From positions 630,517,240 to 630,581,239 of the forward strand of contig NC_081415.1 in the NCBI RefSeq assembly GCF_030272615.1: a DNA stretch of 64,000 nt, read 5' to 3'. Source of the stretch: Cryptomeria japonica (Eukaryota; Streptophyta; Pinopsida; Cupressales; Cupressaceae). Positions 1-11,491 of this stretch are shown here, piece by piece. The first letter of the stretch is position 1. Every line of letters begins with the position of its first letter. A program made the translations under genes and the position numbers. The notes under the pieces are model-generated. The model was not told the DNA's origin. It did not search any database and worked only from the letters and a program-made list of their open reading frames with translations.

Positions 1-2524
1 GGAGAAAATTTCTCAATTTGGGCTCTAAAAAGAACAACACAAAATTTTCTTTTTCGCAAAAATAGAGCTTAAAAAAGAACCTCACCATCCTTTGGTGCAT
101 AAAAGGATCCACTTTCATTTTTGCAAAGGAAAGAACCTCACCACAAAAGTTTTGTTACAATTAAAGAGGGAAGTGATTCCCCTTTTGTTTACCGATCTTT
201 ATTTGTTGACCAAATCGAACCTTTTGCTTTGTTGACGTGGTTATTTCCTTAGATTAAATAATCATTGCTTTCAGGAAGTAAAATTAACACCATGCTTTTC
301 TTGGAGCAACATCTCCCAATAGAGATGAAAAAATCACTGAATTGAAGGTTTAAAGGAATTTGTGATTGCCTTGAATTGAAAGAGGAAGGTATATGCTCTC
401 CCTTTAACTGGGTGATCCAAAAAACTAGACCTCTCTTAAAAAGCTTTCTTTCCTTCAAAAGAATTTTACATCCTTTAGCAGGTCTGCCTTCCTGAGGAGT
501 TGAAATCAACTCTTAAAGTTGTTTATGGCCGGTGTGAAGGGAACGACCTAAGTGGGAAACGGCTTTGACGCCAAGTATTCCAACCCACTATAATCAAAAG
601 TGGAAAGTGACGAAAGTCCTTTTCAACGGTTGCGCGCAGCGATTAGCCTTCCCCCAGTATCCTCGAGATACGTAAAGCCTTTGTTCTAAAGGTTGGGAAG
701 CCTCCTGAGGGAGTTTATCACTGACAGCCGAATAGGAAGCCTGATTACGAACCATAGAAATAGAAGCTTTGAACCGAGTCAGTAACCAGACATTTATAAC
801 ATCATAGTGCAAGGGTGGGGAAGAATCTGCCCCCAAGATTACTCACCATATATCTCCCAAGATAACTACTCAACTGTGAAGCAATTCACTTTGAGTTAAT
901 TTCTGGCAAAAGGCAAAAAAACGAGCGCCCTCTAGGGGGTGACACGGCTGTTTGAGCTGACGGAGTATCAAGACTAGTGGGCTATGATGTTCTTTATGAC
1001 CTTTGAATAAAGAGTCTTTCTAAAGTGTATTATTCGTATCCAAACCTGTTAAAACATTGGGGATTTGAACACATCCTCGCAGAACATACACTTTTTGTTA
1101 GATTAGGCAAAATAGTTGTACTTTTTGTGTCGTGCTTGCATTTACTACTTCAGAAAATCATCCATCAAACCTGAAAAATTCACAACAAGAATCCAAAATT
1201 TATTAAAAAACCAACCAAAGGAAAAATCAAAGCAGTTTAGCACGTAAGAGCAACTTCTTAGCACGTGAGGTACTTTTGTTAGTGCATCCAACCATCAAGT
1301 TAGCACGTCGGTTCCAAACAGTAGCGTTTTATCCCAAAATCAAAACAGTGTTAAAACATTTAGCGCATCAAAAAAATAGTATAGCGTGTGGAAGCATCAG
1401 CTTAGCGCGTGGAAGCTAAACATTAGCGCATCAGGTTCACAAGTTAGCGTGTCACAGGCCCAGGCTAGCGAATGACTTTTTAAACAAGTAGAAAACAATT
1501 TTTTTTAAAATCAAAACTTTAGCGCGTGTCTCGGGGCAGCCTAGTGCGTGTGGTCATTATTTTAGCACGTGGAGTAATTTTGGTAGCACATGTCGTCCCT
1601 GTTTTAGTACGTGATCAAAAACATATAGACAGAGAGAAAAACAGTGAGGAATTTTAAAAATTTTGAAAACATTTTCAAAAGCCTCTCATTATCAAACAAC
1701 ATTTTTCACTAAAACGGAGTAGCGAAAACAAACCGTTAAAACTATTTCTTGAGCTAAATTTGTGTCAAAACAAACGTTGTAAAAATCCTAAGCTGATTGC
1801 ACGATAAAACATGTCTATCTTATCATAATCCGGAAACCTCATCATCAGTATCAACAAAATCATTTACCATCTTACGGATTTCATCTCAAAAACACTTGTT
1901 TAAAAATTTCAAGTTGTCAAATCAAGTCTCCATATCGGGAGGTTTTTATCCATATCATTTGACATGCTTTGTCGTGAAGGGGCATCTAAACCTTCACTTT
2001 GATAAAGTAAGACTTGAAATTTTTCAAACAAGCTCAACTGAATCCAAACAAATCAAAGGAAACCATTGATCACTCATGCATGACTAATCCCCATATTCTG
2101 AGAAGAAAGAACCTTTATCGTAACATCACGTTGAAGAAACAACAACCTAGTTTTTCCAAGTTCATCAAGAGAAATAAGTTTTTATACATCAATCGTCAAC
2201 TCTTCAAATCTCATCGGGTATTCCTTCATCACGTCAAACATTATATCCAAAACAAATCCAGCGAATTTGACAAGGAGCCCTTAAAAACAAGAGCCTACTG
2301 TCAAAAGTCTGCTTTTAATCAAATCATAAACCGCAGAGGAAAAATCAATCCGGCATTCTTGCCCGATGAGTGTATCACTTATAACACATCTCAACCAGAA
2401 CCACCCACCCCCGAGCAACACATCGAAGAGGATTTTGTCCCCTTTGTCACAAAAATTTTCTACTAAAATGCTTGTTACTCACTCTCAAAGAAACCAACAA
2501 AGCTAGACACACGCAGAGTCTAGT
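1..2524 (+). other. Tat element 5' leader (non-coding)
   Basis: No recognisable domain is encoded here. The stretch precedes gag in the Tat element and holds the TAGCGCRT motif array at about 1238-1616. An open stretch at 2014-2466 (about 150 codons, no ATG at its start, a different frame from gag) is rich in Lys, Asn and His and matches no family I know. It could be a relic of the extra upstream ORF reported for Ogre-type elements, but that is only a guess. Long leaders are normal in this lineage. Confidence 0.6.
1238..1616 (+). repeat. Array of about 16 degenerate TAGCGCRT motifs, plus orientation
   Basis: The octamer TAGCGCGT and close variants (TAGCACGT, TAGCGCAT, TAGTGCGT, TAGCGTGT) recur about every 20-25 bases, usually after a T or C. 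Spacers between motifs are not conserved, so this is not a simple tandem duplication. Most variants differ from TAGCGCGT by C/T or G/A changes. The same motif recurs in opposite orientation near the 3' end of the element (13765-14236). Confidence 0.85.
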
Positions 2525-4600
2525 ATGAATCGAAGGTTGTCAAATCCTTTTGAAGTTCCACACTTAGAAGAAACTGAAATTTCTGAAGCGCTTCTTCAGG
2601 AATGTCAGGAAAACCCTTCATTCCAAAAACTTGTAGAAAGGCTTATGGAAACTGACAAAGAAAAGTATCTGCTCATGCTCACAAGTAAAGGTGTTAAACT
2701 TCCCGAAGATTTAGACACAAACATCTTCAGAACTGGATCTCGACAATATGCATATCAAGAACAACAAAGAGAAGAAGAAACTCGTAACCTTGAACAACAC
2801 ATACCTGAGCAACACATTCCAGAACAACGTATACCAGAAATGTGTATACCTGAGCTAGAAACTCCATAGCAAAATATACCATTTAACACACCTTTTCAGC
2901 TAAGAACTAATACAAGGGAAGAGTTTCTTCCTCGACAAAATAATGCACCTTTGGTTGCTCTTACTCAACAAATGCAAATGTTACAAAGACAAATACATGA
3001 CATGCAACAAGGGACAACAGTGCAGTACTCTTTAAACGAAATCTGTCCTTATCCATTTGACAAAAGATTGAACATGGTGCCTTTTCCTCCAAACTCAAGC
3101 ATTCCCAGATTTGATAAATATGATGGGAAAAGCGATCCTCGACATCATGTTCGAGAATTTTGCACAATGAGTCTTGAATTTTCTCATGATGTCACCTATC
3201 TAATGAGGTTATTCCCAAGAAGCCTGGGAGGGCAAACAATGGAATGGTTATCCAAAATTACACCACCTGTCAGATCATTTGATGAATTGGTTAACAAATT
3301 CATAACCCAATACTCCTATAACATCCAACATGCCATAACCATGCTAGATGTTTGCAACACCAAACAAAAGAACAACGAAACATTCATGATATTCCTTCAA
3401 CAATGGTGACGTATGGTCTCCAGATATCCTCGAGATATTCCTAAAAAGGAGAAAATGGAAATCTTCATTGAAAATTTGAATGGTGAAATGAGTTACAGGC
3501 TAAAACTTCAATGCATACCGTCTTTCGCTAAATTGATTGAAAATGGCATTCAAGTAGAGGAAGCGTGTGTCAAAAAGGGAACACTCAAATTCTACAAGGA
3601 AGGAACAAACTCATCAAACTACAATAACCAAAACAACAGCAGCCTAGACAAATCTCGATTTTGGACTCGAAACAAAAACGAAGGCAACAATGAATCACAT
3701 GATCCAAAATCTAAGCAACCAGTGCTTGCATTATCCGGAAATCCTCAAAATACGAAAAATCCTAAAAATGCTAATCCAAATGCTAACACATATGCACCAA
3801 ACACCGATCAAGGACAACTCAACACGAACAACACCAATGATACTCAAAGCAAAAACATGAATCCAGGACCTAACAACAATTCACGCAACAACACGAACAA
3901 TTTCCAAAAGCGTATCTTCACACCACTAGGGCAATCACTAGAATCAGCATTCAAAGAACTTCTAGCAAACAAAATTCTCTCCTTGCCTACAATTAGCAAC
4001 TATGAACCCCAAATCAAACCACCTTGGTGGAATGATTCACACTATTGTGATTTCCATCGTAACAAGGGTCATCGGACGAACGATTGCATGAGATTGAAAC
4101 ACATGGTGCAAGACATGATTGATCAAGGTGACTTAACAGTAGATGGTCTCAAAACAAATGGTGATCATGGAGCCTTTAAAAATCCTCTCCCAAATTACAA
4201 CAAAGATGGAGCTTCAACCTCGAATGATACACACGGAGCTCGTATCAACAATATCTACAACAACACCATAAATCACATATCAGCTGAAGATCATCAAGTA
4301 AATGTCATCACCATCCGAGATCGGCGTGATCATGAATCTGTCAATGTAACAACCCGAACTCAGAAATATGTCTTAAAAGGACATACGTCACCTACAACGA
4401 CCACACCAAAAATCCAATATGACTTGGTTAGCCAACTACACAAAACTCCAGCTCAGATATCTATACTAGAATTGCTGAAACTATCACCGAAGTACAAAGA
4501 CATATTGGAACAAGCACTATTGGAAACCAATGTACCTCAAAATCTGGATACAGACAGATTTCAAGCCATGGTCGCCCATATGACAGGACCTCATAACCTC
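2525..4600 (+). pseudogene. gag: Tat-type gag (capsid and nucleocapsid), two internal stops
   Basis: Gag would form the virus-like particle and bind genomic RNA. The frame starts at ATG 2525. A gag capsid-type core lies around 3090-3500 (motifs 'GGQTMEWL' and 'FITQYS'). It is followed by an Asn-rich linker and a variant zinc knuckle at about 4048-4090 with Cys, His, His, Cys spaced C-x2-H-x4-H-x4-C, the pattern usual in Tat and Athila gags. A short 'PEQHIPEQ' repeat sits near 2790-2860. In-frame TAG at 2867 and TGA at 3407 interrupt it; the frame is otherwise open without indels and continues into protease. Confidence 0.88.
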
Positions 4601-5236
4601 ACCTTCTCAGAGCATGACAATGCTTCCTTGAGTCATCCGCATAACACTCCTCTCCATATCGAAGTCATTGTTTGCAAACATCGAGTAAAAAGAGTCTTAA
4701 TAGATGGAGGAGCTGGACTTAATATATGTACTTTAAAGCTTATCCGTGCATTAGGCTTCTCAGAAGAGTCTATTGATCCCTGCAAGAAGATTACCATAAA
4801 GGCATATGATGATGAGTAAAGGTCCTCTAAAGGAACTGTGATGTTACCCATTCAAGTGGGACCAGTGCAAAAAGATACTATGTGTCACGTCTTAGACATA
4901 GATCTCACCTACAATATTTTGTTAGGGCGACCCTGGATACATGAAATGCAAGCAGTACCTTCTACGTATCACCAGTGTGTCAAATTTCCTTATGACGGAC
5001 AAGAAATCTCCATATCTGCTTATCACAATCCATTTCAACATTTCAACGCAATGGGGGCAGCCCAAGACAGTTTGGTTCCTCATAATAGAGAAAAGCAGCG
5101 ATCTTCAACATCAGATCTACAAACAACAAAGCCCAACTCCTTATCTGGAGATTTCAAGCAAAAAATGCAAATCAAAGACCAAGGCATGGGAGAATACTCT
5201 TTGGAGCCCTTATGTTTGGCCAAATTGCCAACATAA
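4601..5236 (+). pseudogene. pro: Retroviral-type aspartic protease of the Tat element
   Basis: Protease cleaves the Gag-Pol polyprotein. The active-site motif reads 'VLIDGGAGLNI' at about 4690-4730, a DGG variant of D-T/S-G common in Tat and Athila. The conserved second half 'NILLGRPWIHEM' lies at about 4912-4950. It is in the same frame as gag. An in-frame TAA at 4817 falls between the two halves and another TAA at 5234 ends this piece before the G-patch section, still in frame. Both may be CAA-to-TAA changes. Confidence 0.87.
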
Positions 5237-5251
5237 CCTAGATCTCATGGA

Positions 5252-6547
5252 TTGCCTACTACATCAACGCATCTGGTAACTCAGCCCATCACCAAATTTG
5301 ATGGTACCTTCATCCAATTGGGCACTCTAGCACATGAATCAGAAGACAAGGATATTCTTAGTTGGTTATACAAAGATGAGGAAGAAGGTAATAGAGCAGC
5401 TGCTCTAGACATTGTTCTACCTACACACCTGTATGGAAAAGGATACTTAATCATGCAACAAATGGGATATGACAGTAAAGGACCTATTGGGAAATGCAAA
5501 GGAATCACTGAACCCATAGATCTTCCTTCACAGCCCAGTAGAAACAAAGCAGGATTGGGTTGTAAGCTCACTTTCCTATTAAAAAAGTTGCCCTGCATAA
5601 CTGCAAAGCCTCAATGGAAAGAAAAGAAGAAATACAAAGAAGAATCCTGGCAGGAAACACTCTTTAAATCAGCAGAAACAATCCGCAAGACACGGGAACG
5701 TCAAGATCAGAAGTTACATCAGGAAAAGCTTCTAAGCCACAAGAAGGTCATATCTGCAGTAGTAGCTCATATTCAAACACCAATATCTCAAGAACAAATA
5801 ATATCATCTCCGGATACCATTATTCCTCCCCGAGGAAGCACAGTCTATGAACAAATACAGAAAGTAGAAGCAGGATCTGACATAGAATCAACAAAAACTA
5901 TTAAAATGGTATCCATCATCAAAGACTTGTTTTCACCATGCAACATACCTGTTTATAGCACTGATAAAATCTGGGATGATGCCTCAAAGACTGATTCCAA
6001 TGAATATGAATGGGGTACCTGCTCCAATGCTACTACAGATATCCCTAATGATACTGATTCCATATCCCTTTCTCAAGAAGAACATAACGCAGAAGATAGA
6101 CCTCTTGAATTTGGACCACAGAATATCTATGATGCCAAGGAAAGCGAACAGAAACATTATGAACAAGTCTATACGGAAGATAATACCATCGAAGACCTTG
6201 ATGAAATCCTGGACTTCTTTAAAACCAAGAACAATCACAATGAAAACTCTGTCCTAACACTTACAATAGCAGAACTTGATCCACCTAACGATTCCTTACC
6301 ACTTGTCTTTCCTGACCTCATCAACTGGGATGAACCTAAAATCCATGATATACCAATTTTCCCAGATGATGAATCTATTATCCATTACGTATGTACCGTA
6401 AATCCTGAAATAGGCTCTACCAGTGAACAAAGTAACGATGTCTGCCAATCAAGGAGTGCCAAGTCTCTCAGTTGCAAAAATAAACCAAATGAAAGATTTG
6501 ATGCTGAAAACCAGTCAATGGCAGCTCTAGATCACAAAAAAAGGTAA
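5252..6547 (+). pseudogene. G-patch domain and linker between protease and RT of the Tat element
   Basis: A G-patch-like segment with spaced glycines runs from about 5430 to 5570: 'GKGYLIMQQMGYDSKGPIGK', then 'NKAGLGC'. G-patch domains are RNA-binding and occur after protease in some LTR elements; their role there is not settled. The remainder to 6547 is an acidic, Ser/Asp/Glu-rich linker with no recognised fold. It shares the gag-protease frame and ends in TAA at 6545 right after a run of seven A, where the pol frame opens one base back. Confidence 0.7.
6536..6542 (+). other. A7 run at the protease-to-pol frame change
   Basis: The gag-protease-G-patch frame ends three bases after this run, and the pol frame is open from 6541 in the -1 frame. 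The change could be a programmed -1 shift on the A run or a one-base indel in a homopolymer. It is not a textbook X-XXY-YYZ heptamer, because the base before the A run is C. Confidence 0.45.
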
Positions 6548-8133
6548 AAATAAAGGACACATTTGAGGGTGAAAACCTTTTTAAGGTACCTAACGATGGG
6601 AGACTTGACACTCTTCCTGAGCACTTTCATGAGCGATCACCCATATTGATTGAACCCCCTCAATCAATCAACATTGGTACCACAGAAGCAGTCAAAAACA
6701 TACACCTTGTAGAATCTCTGACAGAGGAAGAAAGATCAACATTCATCGTTTTCTTTAAAGAACAGCAAATTAACTTTGCTTGGTCATATGCCGATATGCC
6801 AGGAGTGGATCCACACTTAATCATGCATCACTTGTCCATCTCTTCAGGAGTTAAACCAGTCAAGCAAAAGCTACGAAAGATGAATCCACAGGTAGCACTC
6901 ATGGTCAAAACTGAACTAAAGAAACTATTGGATGTCGGATTCATCCGACCCATTGACTATGCAGAATGGATTTCCAACATCATTTCAGTATCAAAACCAG
7001 ATGGTAGTATCAGAATATGCACTGACTTCAGAGACGTCAATAAAGCTTGTCCAAAAGACGACTTTTCTCTACCCAGTATCGACATAATTGTAGATCTCAT
7101 AGCAGGGCATGCAATGCTCTCACTAATGGACGGTTTCTCAGGCTATAATCAAATCAAAATAGCCCCAGAGGATCAAGATAAAACCGCATTCACTTGTCTT
7201 TGGGGAACATACTGTTGGAATATTATTCCTTTTGGCTTGAAGAATGCAGGGGCCACTTATCAAAGAGCAATGACAACAATCTTTCATGACATGATGCACA
7301 CATTTATGGAAGATTACATGGATGATTTACTAGCTAAATCCTTCACTAGAGCGGAACATCTCAGCATCCTGACAAAGATCTTTGATCGCTTGGAGAAATT
7401 CCAAGTCAGACTCAACCCTAAGAAGTGTGTCTTCGGGGTTACATCAGGCAAATTACTAGGCTACATAGTCTCAGCTAAAGGTATCGAAGTAGATCCAGCA
7501 AAGGTACAAGCCATTATGGAAATGCCCCCACCAAAGAATATCAATCAATTCAGATCTCTACAAGGATGACTTCAATCAATCAGGTGATTCATCACTCAGC
7601 TAGTAGATAAAAGTCTACCATTTAACCATTTACTCCACAAAAATGTACCATTCAGATGCGAGACCAAGTGTGCAGAATCTTTTTACCAAATCAAACAGTA
7701 CCTGATGAATCCACCAGTTCTAGTACCACCAATCACAGGAAAGCCTCTTATCCTATATATCTCAACAACAGATATATCGTTGGGGGCACTATTGGCACAA
7801 GAAAATCAACAAGGAAAGGAACGAGCCATATATTATATCAATAGGACATTGAATGGCTATGAACTCAACTATACGTTCATTGAAAAGGCTTGCCTAACAG
7901 TGGTCTTCGCATCTCAGAAGTTCTGACATTATATGCTAGCACACACCATTAAGCTAGTCGCAAAAATTGATCCTCTCAAATATCTACTCAACAAGGTAGC
8001 TCTTATAGGCCGATTGGCTAAATGGGTCATGATTCTCAGTGAATTTGACATCCAATACACAGAAAGATGAGCCATCAAAGGACAAGCAATTGCAGATCAG
8101 CTAGCTAAAGCACCGCTACCAGGAAAACAAACC
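6541..8133 (+). pseudogene. pol: Tat reverse transcriptase and RNase H
   Basis: This part copies element RNA into DNA and removes the RNA template. RT motifs in order: 'IRICTDFRDVNKACPKDDF' (about 7010-7060), 'LMDGFSGYNQIKI' (about 7125-7165), 'PFGLKNAGATYQRAM' (about 7230-7272), catalytic 'YMDDLL' (about 7314-7332), and 'LGYIVSAKGIEVDP' (about 7456-7500). The RNase H section follows with 'LILYISTTDISLGALL' near 7748. One frame is used throughout with TGA codons at 7567, 7585, 7924 and 8068. Several replace expected arginines, fitting CGA-to-TGA change. No frameshift is seen. Confidence 0.92.
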
Positions 8134-9045
8134 ATGGAGATTGAATTTCCAGACAGGGACGTTCTTGCTCTTTCTATCAAACAATGGACCCTATACTTTG
8201 ACGGATCCTACACACAACATGGTTCAGGTGCTGGCATTCTATTCATCACTCCTGACGGACACACTATACCAAGATCATATAGGCTTATGTTCCCGTGCAC
8301 AAATAATGTGGCTGAATATGAGGCATTGGTTATAGGCATCAAGATGGTTGTCGAATGGAAAATCACAGAGTTAAAGGTCTATGGAGACTCACAACTAGTC
8401 ATCAATCAAATCAACAACGACTATCAGACAAAGGATGACAAGCTGCTACCCTACAAGCGAATGGTGGATGACTTCAAACAGTATTTTGTGCACATCACCT
8501 TTGAGCAAATACCTAGATTGAACAACAAAGCAGCCGATGCAATGGCTACTATCACTTCATTACTACAAATTCCAGCGCAACAGAGTCGTTATGAGTTTCT
8601 GGTAGAGCAATTGTTCTCCCCCACCTATAACCACTCTGAATCCCATGTTATCTATGCATTGACTAGTTCAGATTCTTCGTTATATGGACCAATATATGAC
8701 TCCCTCAAGAACAATATCTTACCAATTGACCAATCCCATAACCAAAAATGTAACTTTATCTGGCAAGCTGCCTGTTATACCCTTACCGCTGATACTTTGT
8801 ATCGTCGAGGTCTCGATGGTACTCTTCTTCGTTGCCTTGATCATAATGATTACAATTCCGCTTTACACGAGCTTCACGAAGGTATTTGTGGCACACATTC
8901 AAGTGGTACTACTCTTGCTAAAAAACTTCTAAGGATGGGATACTACTGGCCTACAATGGAGAAAGACTCATATCACTTCGCCAAGAAATGTCCTAAATGT
9001 CAGATCCATGGTAATCTAATACATGTACCAGCACAGGAACTATAG
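8134..9045 (+). pseudogene. pol: Archaeal-type RNase H plus integrase zinc-binding domain
   Basis: The first about 150 codons form a second RNase H with acidic residues in 'WTLYFDGSYTQHGSGAGI', 'NNVAEYEAL', 'VYGDSQLVINQ' and 'NNKAADAMA'. This extra archaeal-type RNase H is the Tat hallmark. After a linker comes the integrase HHCC zinc-binding region: His residues in 'LHELHEGICGTHSSG' and the cysteine pair 'CPKC' near 8990. It is in the same frame as RT. TAG at 9043 interrupts before the catalytic core. Confidence 0.9.
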
Positions 9046-9936
9046 CCATTCACGACATCCTGGCCCTTTTGTCAGTGGGGACTAGACTTAGTTGGCAAAA
9101 TTCATCCTTCATCTTCAAATGGACACAAGTTTATTATAACGGCAATAGAATACTTTACCAAATGGATAGAAGCAGTTCCCATGACCACAGTGACTAGGAA
9201 ACAAATTGCCTCTTTTATCCTCAATTATCTAATCTGCAGATATGGTATTCCAAGTTCAATCATCACAGATAATGGACGACCTTTTAAAAACCAAGATGTA
9301 CAAGAACTATGTGAAAAATTCAAAATCCAACATCGGTTTTCTACACCATACTACCCATAGGGAAATGGTCAAGCAGAAGCATCTAACAAGACAATACTAA
9401 AAATCCTAAAAAAAACAGTGAATGATGCAGGCAAAGATTGGCACGTCCAACTCAATCCAGCACTTTGGGCATACAGAACCAGCATCTGCACACCTACAAG
9501 AGCAACACCATACTCATTGGTATATGGATCAGAAGCCATTTTACCCCTGGAAGTAGAAATCTCATCTCTTAGAGTCTCTTTGAAAGGTTTAATCCCAGAT
9601 GAAAAGTATCGAGTTAACCGACTGCAAGAACTTGAATTATTAGATGAATGATGTCAGCATGCTTACACTCATCTCAAAGCATATCAACAACACATGTGCA
9701 GGGGCTACAATCACAAGGTCATCCCTCGCAACTTCAAAGTTGGTGACCTAGTCCTCAAAGAAAATCCAAGAAATCAGCAAGATCAAGAAAAGAAAGGGAA
9801 GTTTGAACCTAACTGGTTGGGTCCCTATGTCATCATATCAGTCTATGGATCAGGTGCCTATCAGCTAACAACTTCAGCAGGAGATGTGCTCGACGAACCA
9901 ACTAACAGCATCCATCTAAAGAAGTACTACACTTAA
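9046..9936 (+). pseudogene. pol: Integrase catalytic core and C-terminus of the Tat element
   Basis: Integrase inserts the cDNA into the genome. The DDE triad can be read as Asp in 'QWGLDLVG', Asp in 'IITDNGRPF' and Glu in '[10 protein letters not shown]'. The C-terminal 'GDLVLKENPR' and 'KFEPNWLGPYVI' segments are typical of Ty3/gypsy integrases. There is no chromodomain, as expected for Tat. In-frame TAG at 9358 sits where Pro-Gln is usual before GNGQ, and TGA is at 9649. The frame is the same as RT and ends with TAA at 9934. Confidence 0.9.
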
Positions 9937-11491
9937 GTAGCCTAGTGCACGGAAAAAGCCAAAACAAGCAAAAAAATCAAAAAATCTAAAAAAAAAAGTA
10001 CAATAAAAACAAATGGTGAAAACCTGGTAAACAGGTGCTCTTGTGAAAGAATGGTTCCTCTATCTATCTCCATACCATTTTATCCGTACAAACACTATCG
10101 GCCATTGCCCGACACTTAGCACATATCCATTCAGAACATACTTAACGCAGTCACTATCCTGGTTTATCCATATATATCCTCTTAACACATTCCACCATGG
10201 CTTGGAAATCACTGTACATATTCACATCAAGAGGCACACTCAGCTAGGGGCATTAAAATTGTCAAAACTTGCGAACATTCAAGATGTCAAAAACTAGAAG
10301 CAAAACTCTGCAGTATGGCATCCAACAAACAAAACTACACTTCATCGCAAAACAAAACAAAACAAAAAAAATTCACAGAAATATCAAGGATGGATGATTT
10401 TCTGAAGTACTGAATGTTGCATTATCGCATAAAAATCTTGATTAGTTTTGCATTTTGAACTTTTTAAATTATTGGATTCTATTCCTTTTTAAATGCTTCA
10501 AAGCTAGAGATCATGGGGAACTTCCAATATTTTCTTAGTCTTCTGTCTGGGAGGCGATCACTTGTACTGTGTGAATACTTGCCTCGAGATGTGATACATC
10601 GAATATCACTGAAGGCCTGATCCCACTTCACGCATACAAATGATTTAATCTTGTCTGTTTATGCAATCCGCACTCAGGTCGTCCTGGTTCAATTATACCT
10701 TGATGCTTGTGCTATCTTGCAAAATCAAACATCATGTAAATTTTTCTCAGGTCATCATGGTTTAATTATACCATTATGCTTGTATAAATTTTCAACATAT
10801 CCTAAACAAATCAATGCTCAATGATGATACCTACAAAGAAAGCAAACAACATATGGTTGTATCGGGATAACAAATGCAGAATGAGGATGCTCCAAAAAAA
10901 TAGTTGCATATCATTTTACAATTAGTTATATAGTTGCATATCATTTTAACATAGTTGCATATCATTTTCCAATTAATTGCATATCATTTTTCACTTAGTT
11001 ACATATCATTATCATACATCTCAAAGATACATTTCACAGCATATAAAATCATACATCTCATTTTCAAGATACATCTCACAAACATATTAAAAGCATACAT
11101 CCTGCATCATACATTATATCATATATTTAAACATTGCATCATCATCACATAACGAAAAGAACACATAAGCACATCCATCCATATAAATGCACCACATGAT
11201 CAAAGATAATGATGTCGTGTGTGTGTATATATATATATATATATCTCCAAAAATGATAAAAATGTACAAAATCTATCATCTCGGTGTCCAGTACAAAGAA
11301 TACAATGATCAAAAATACAACAGAGACCACGTCTCTCAAGTATGGCTATCCCCTGATGGAGATGGTCTGGCTCCAGATGTCCCTACCCCTGGATCTCCAG
11401 GGGGATCCTGTCTCGATGGCCCTGTCACACCTCGGCTCTCGAACCGTGACCCGGTATCTCGAGATCGACTAGATCTTGACTGTGTGAAGCT
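9937..11491 (+). other. Non-coding stretch between pol and antisense ORF
   Basis: No coding signal is seen. It starts with an A-rich tract and a small perfect hairpin at 10022-10036 (ACCTG-loop-CAGGT). At 10389-10409 there is a 21-bp perfect inverted match to leader bases 1146-1166. A short tandem repeat lies at about 10896-11010, and a short TA run at 11227-11243. Variable repeat-rich DNA at this position is known for Tat elements. Confidence 0.7.
10896..11010 (+). repeat. Degenerate tandem repeat, core TAGTTGCATATCATTTT
   Basis: About five units of roughly 22-28 bp share the core TTGCATATCATTTT, with spacers such as ACAATTAGTTATA or CCAATTAA. The core decays to TTACATATCATTATC at the right edge. 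Confidence 0.75.

Noticed and set aside
1-900. 5' LTR and primer-binding site of the Tat element inside the window
   Set aside because: No match to the 3' LTR at 14799-16234 and no tRNA-complementary site was found.
2014-2466. Upstream ORF1 of an Ogre-type element
   Set aside because: No ATG at its start, Lys/Asn-rich, no known domain; kept only as a comment under the leader.
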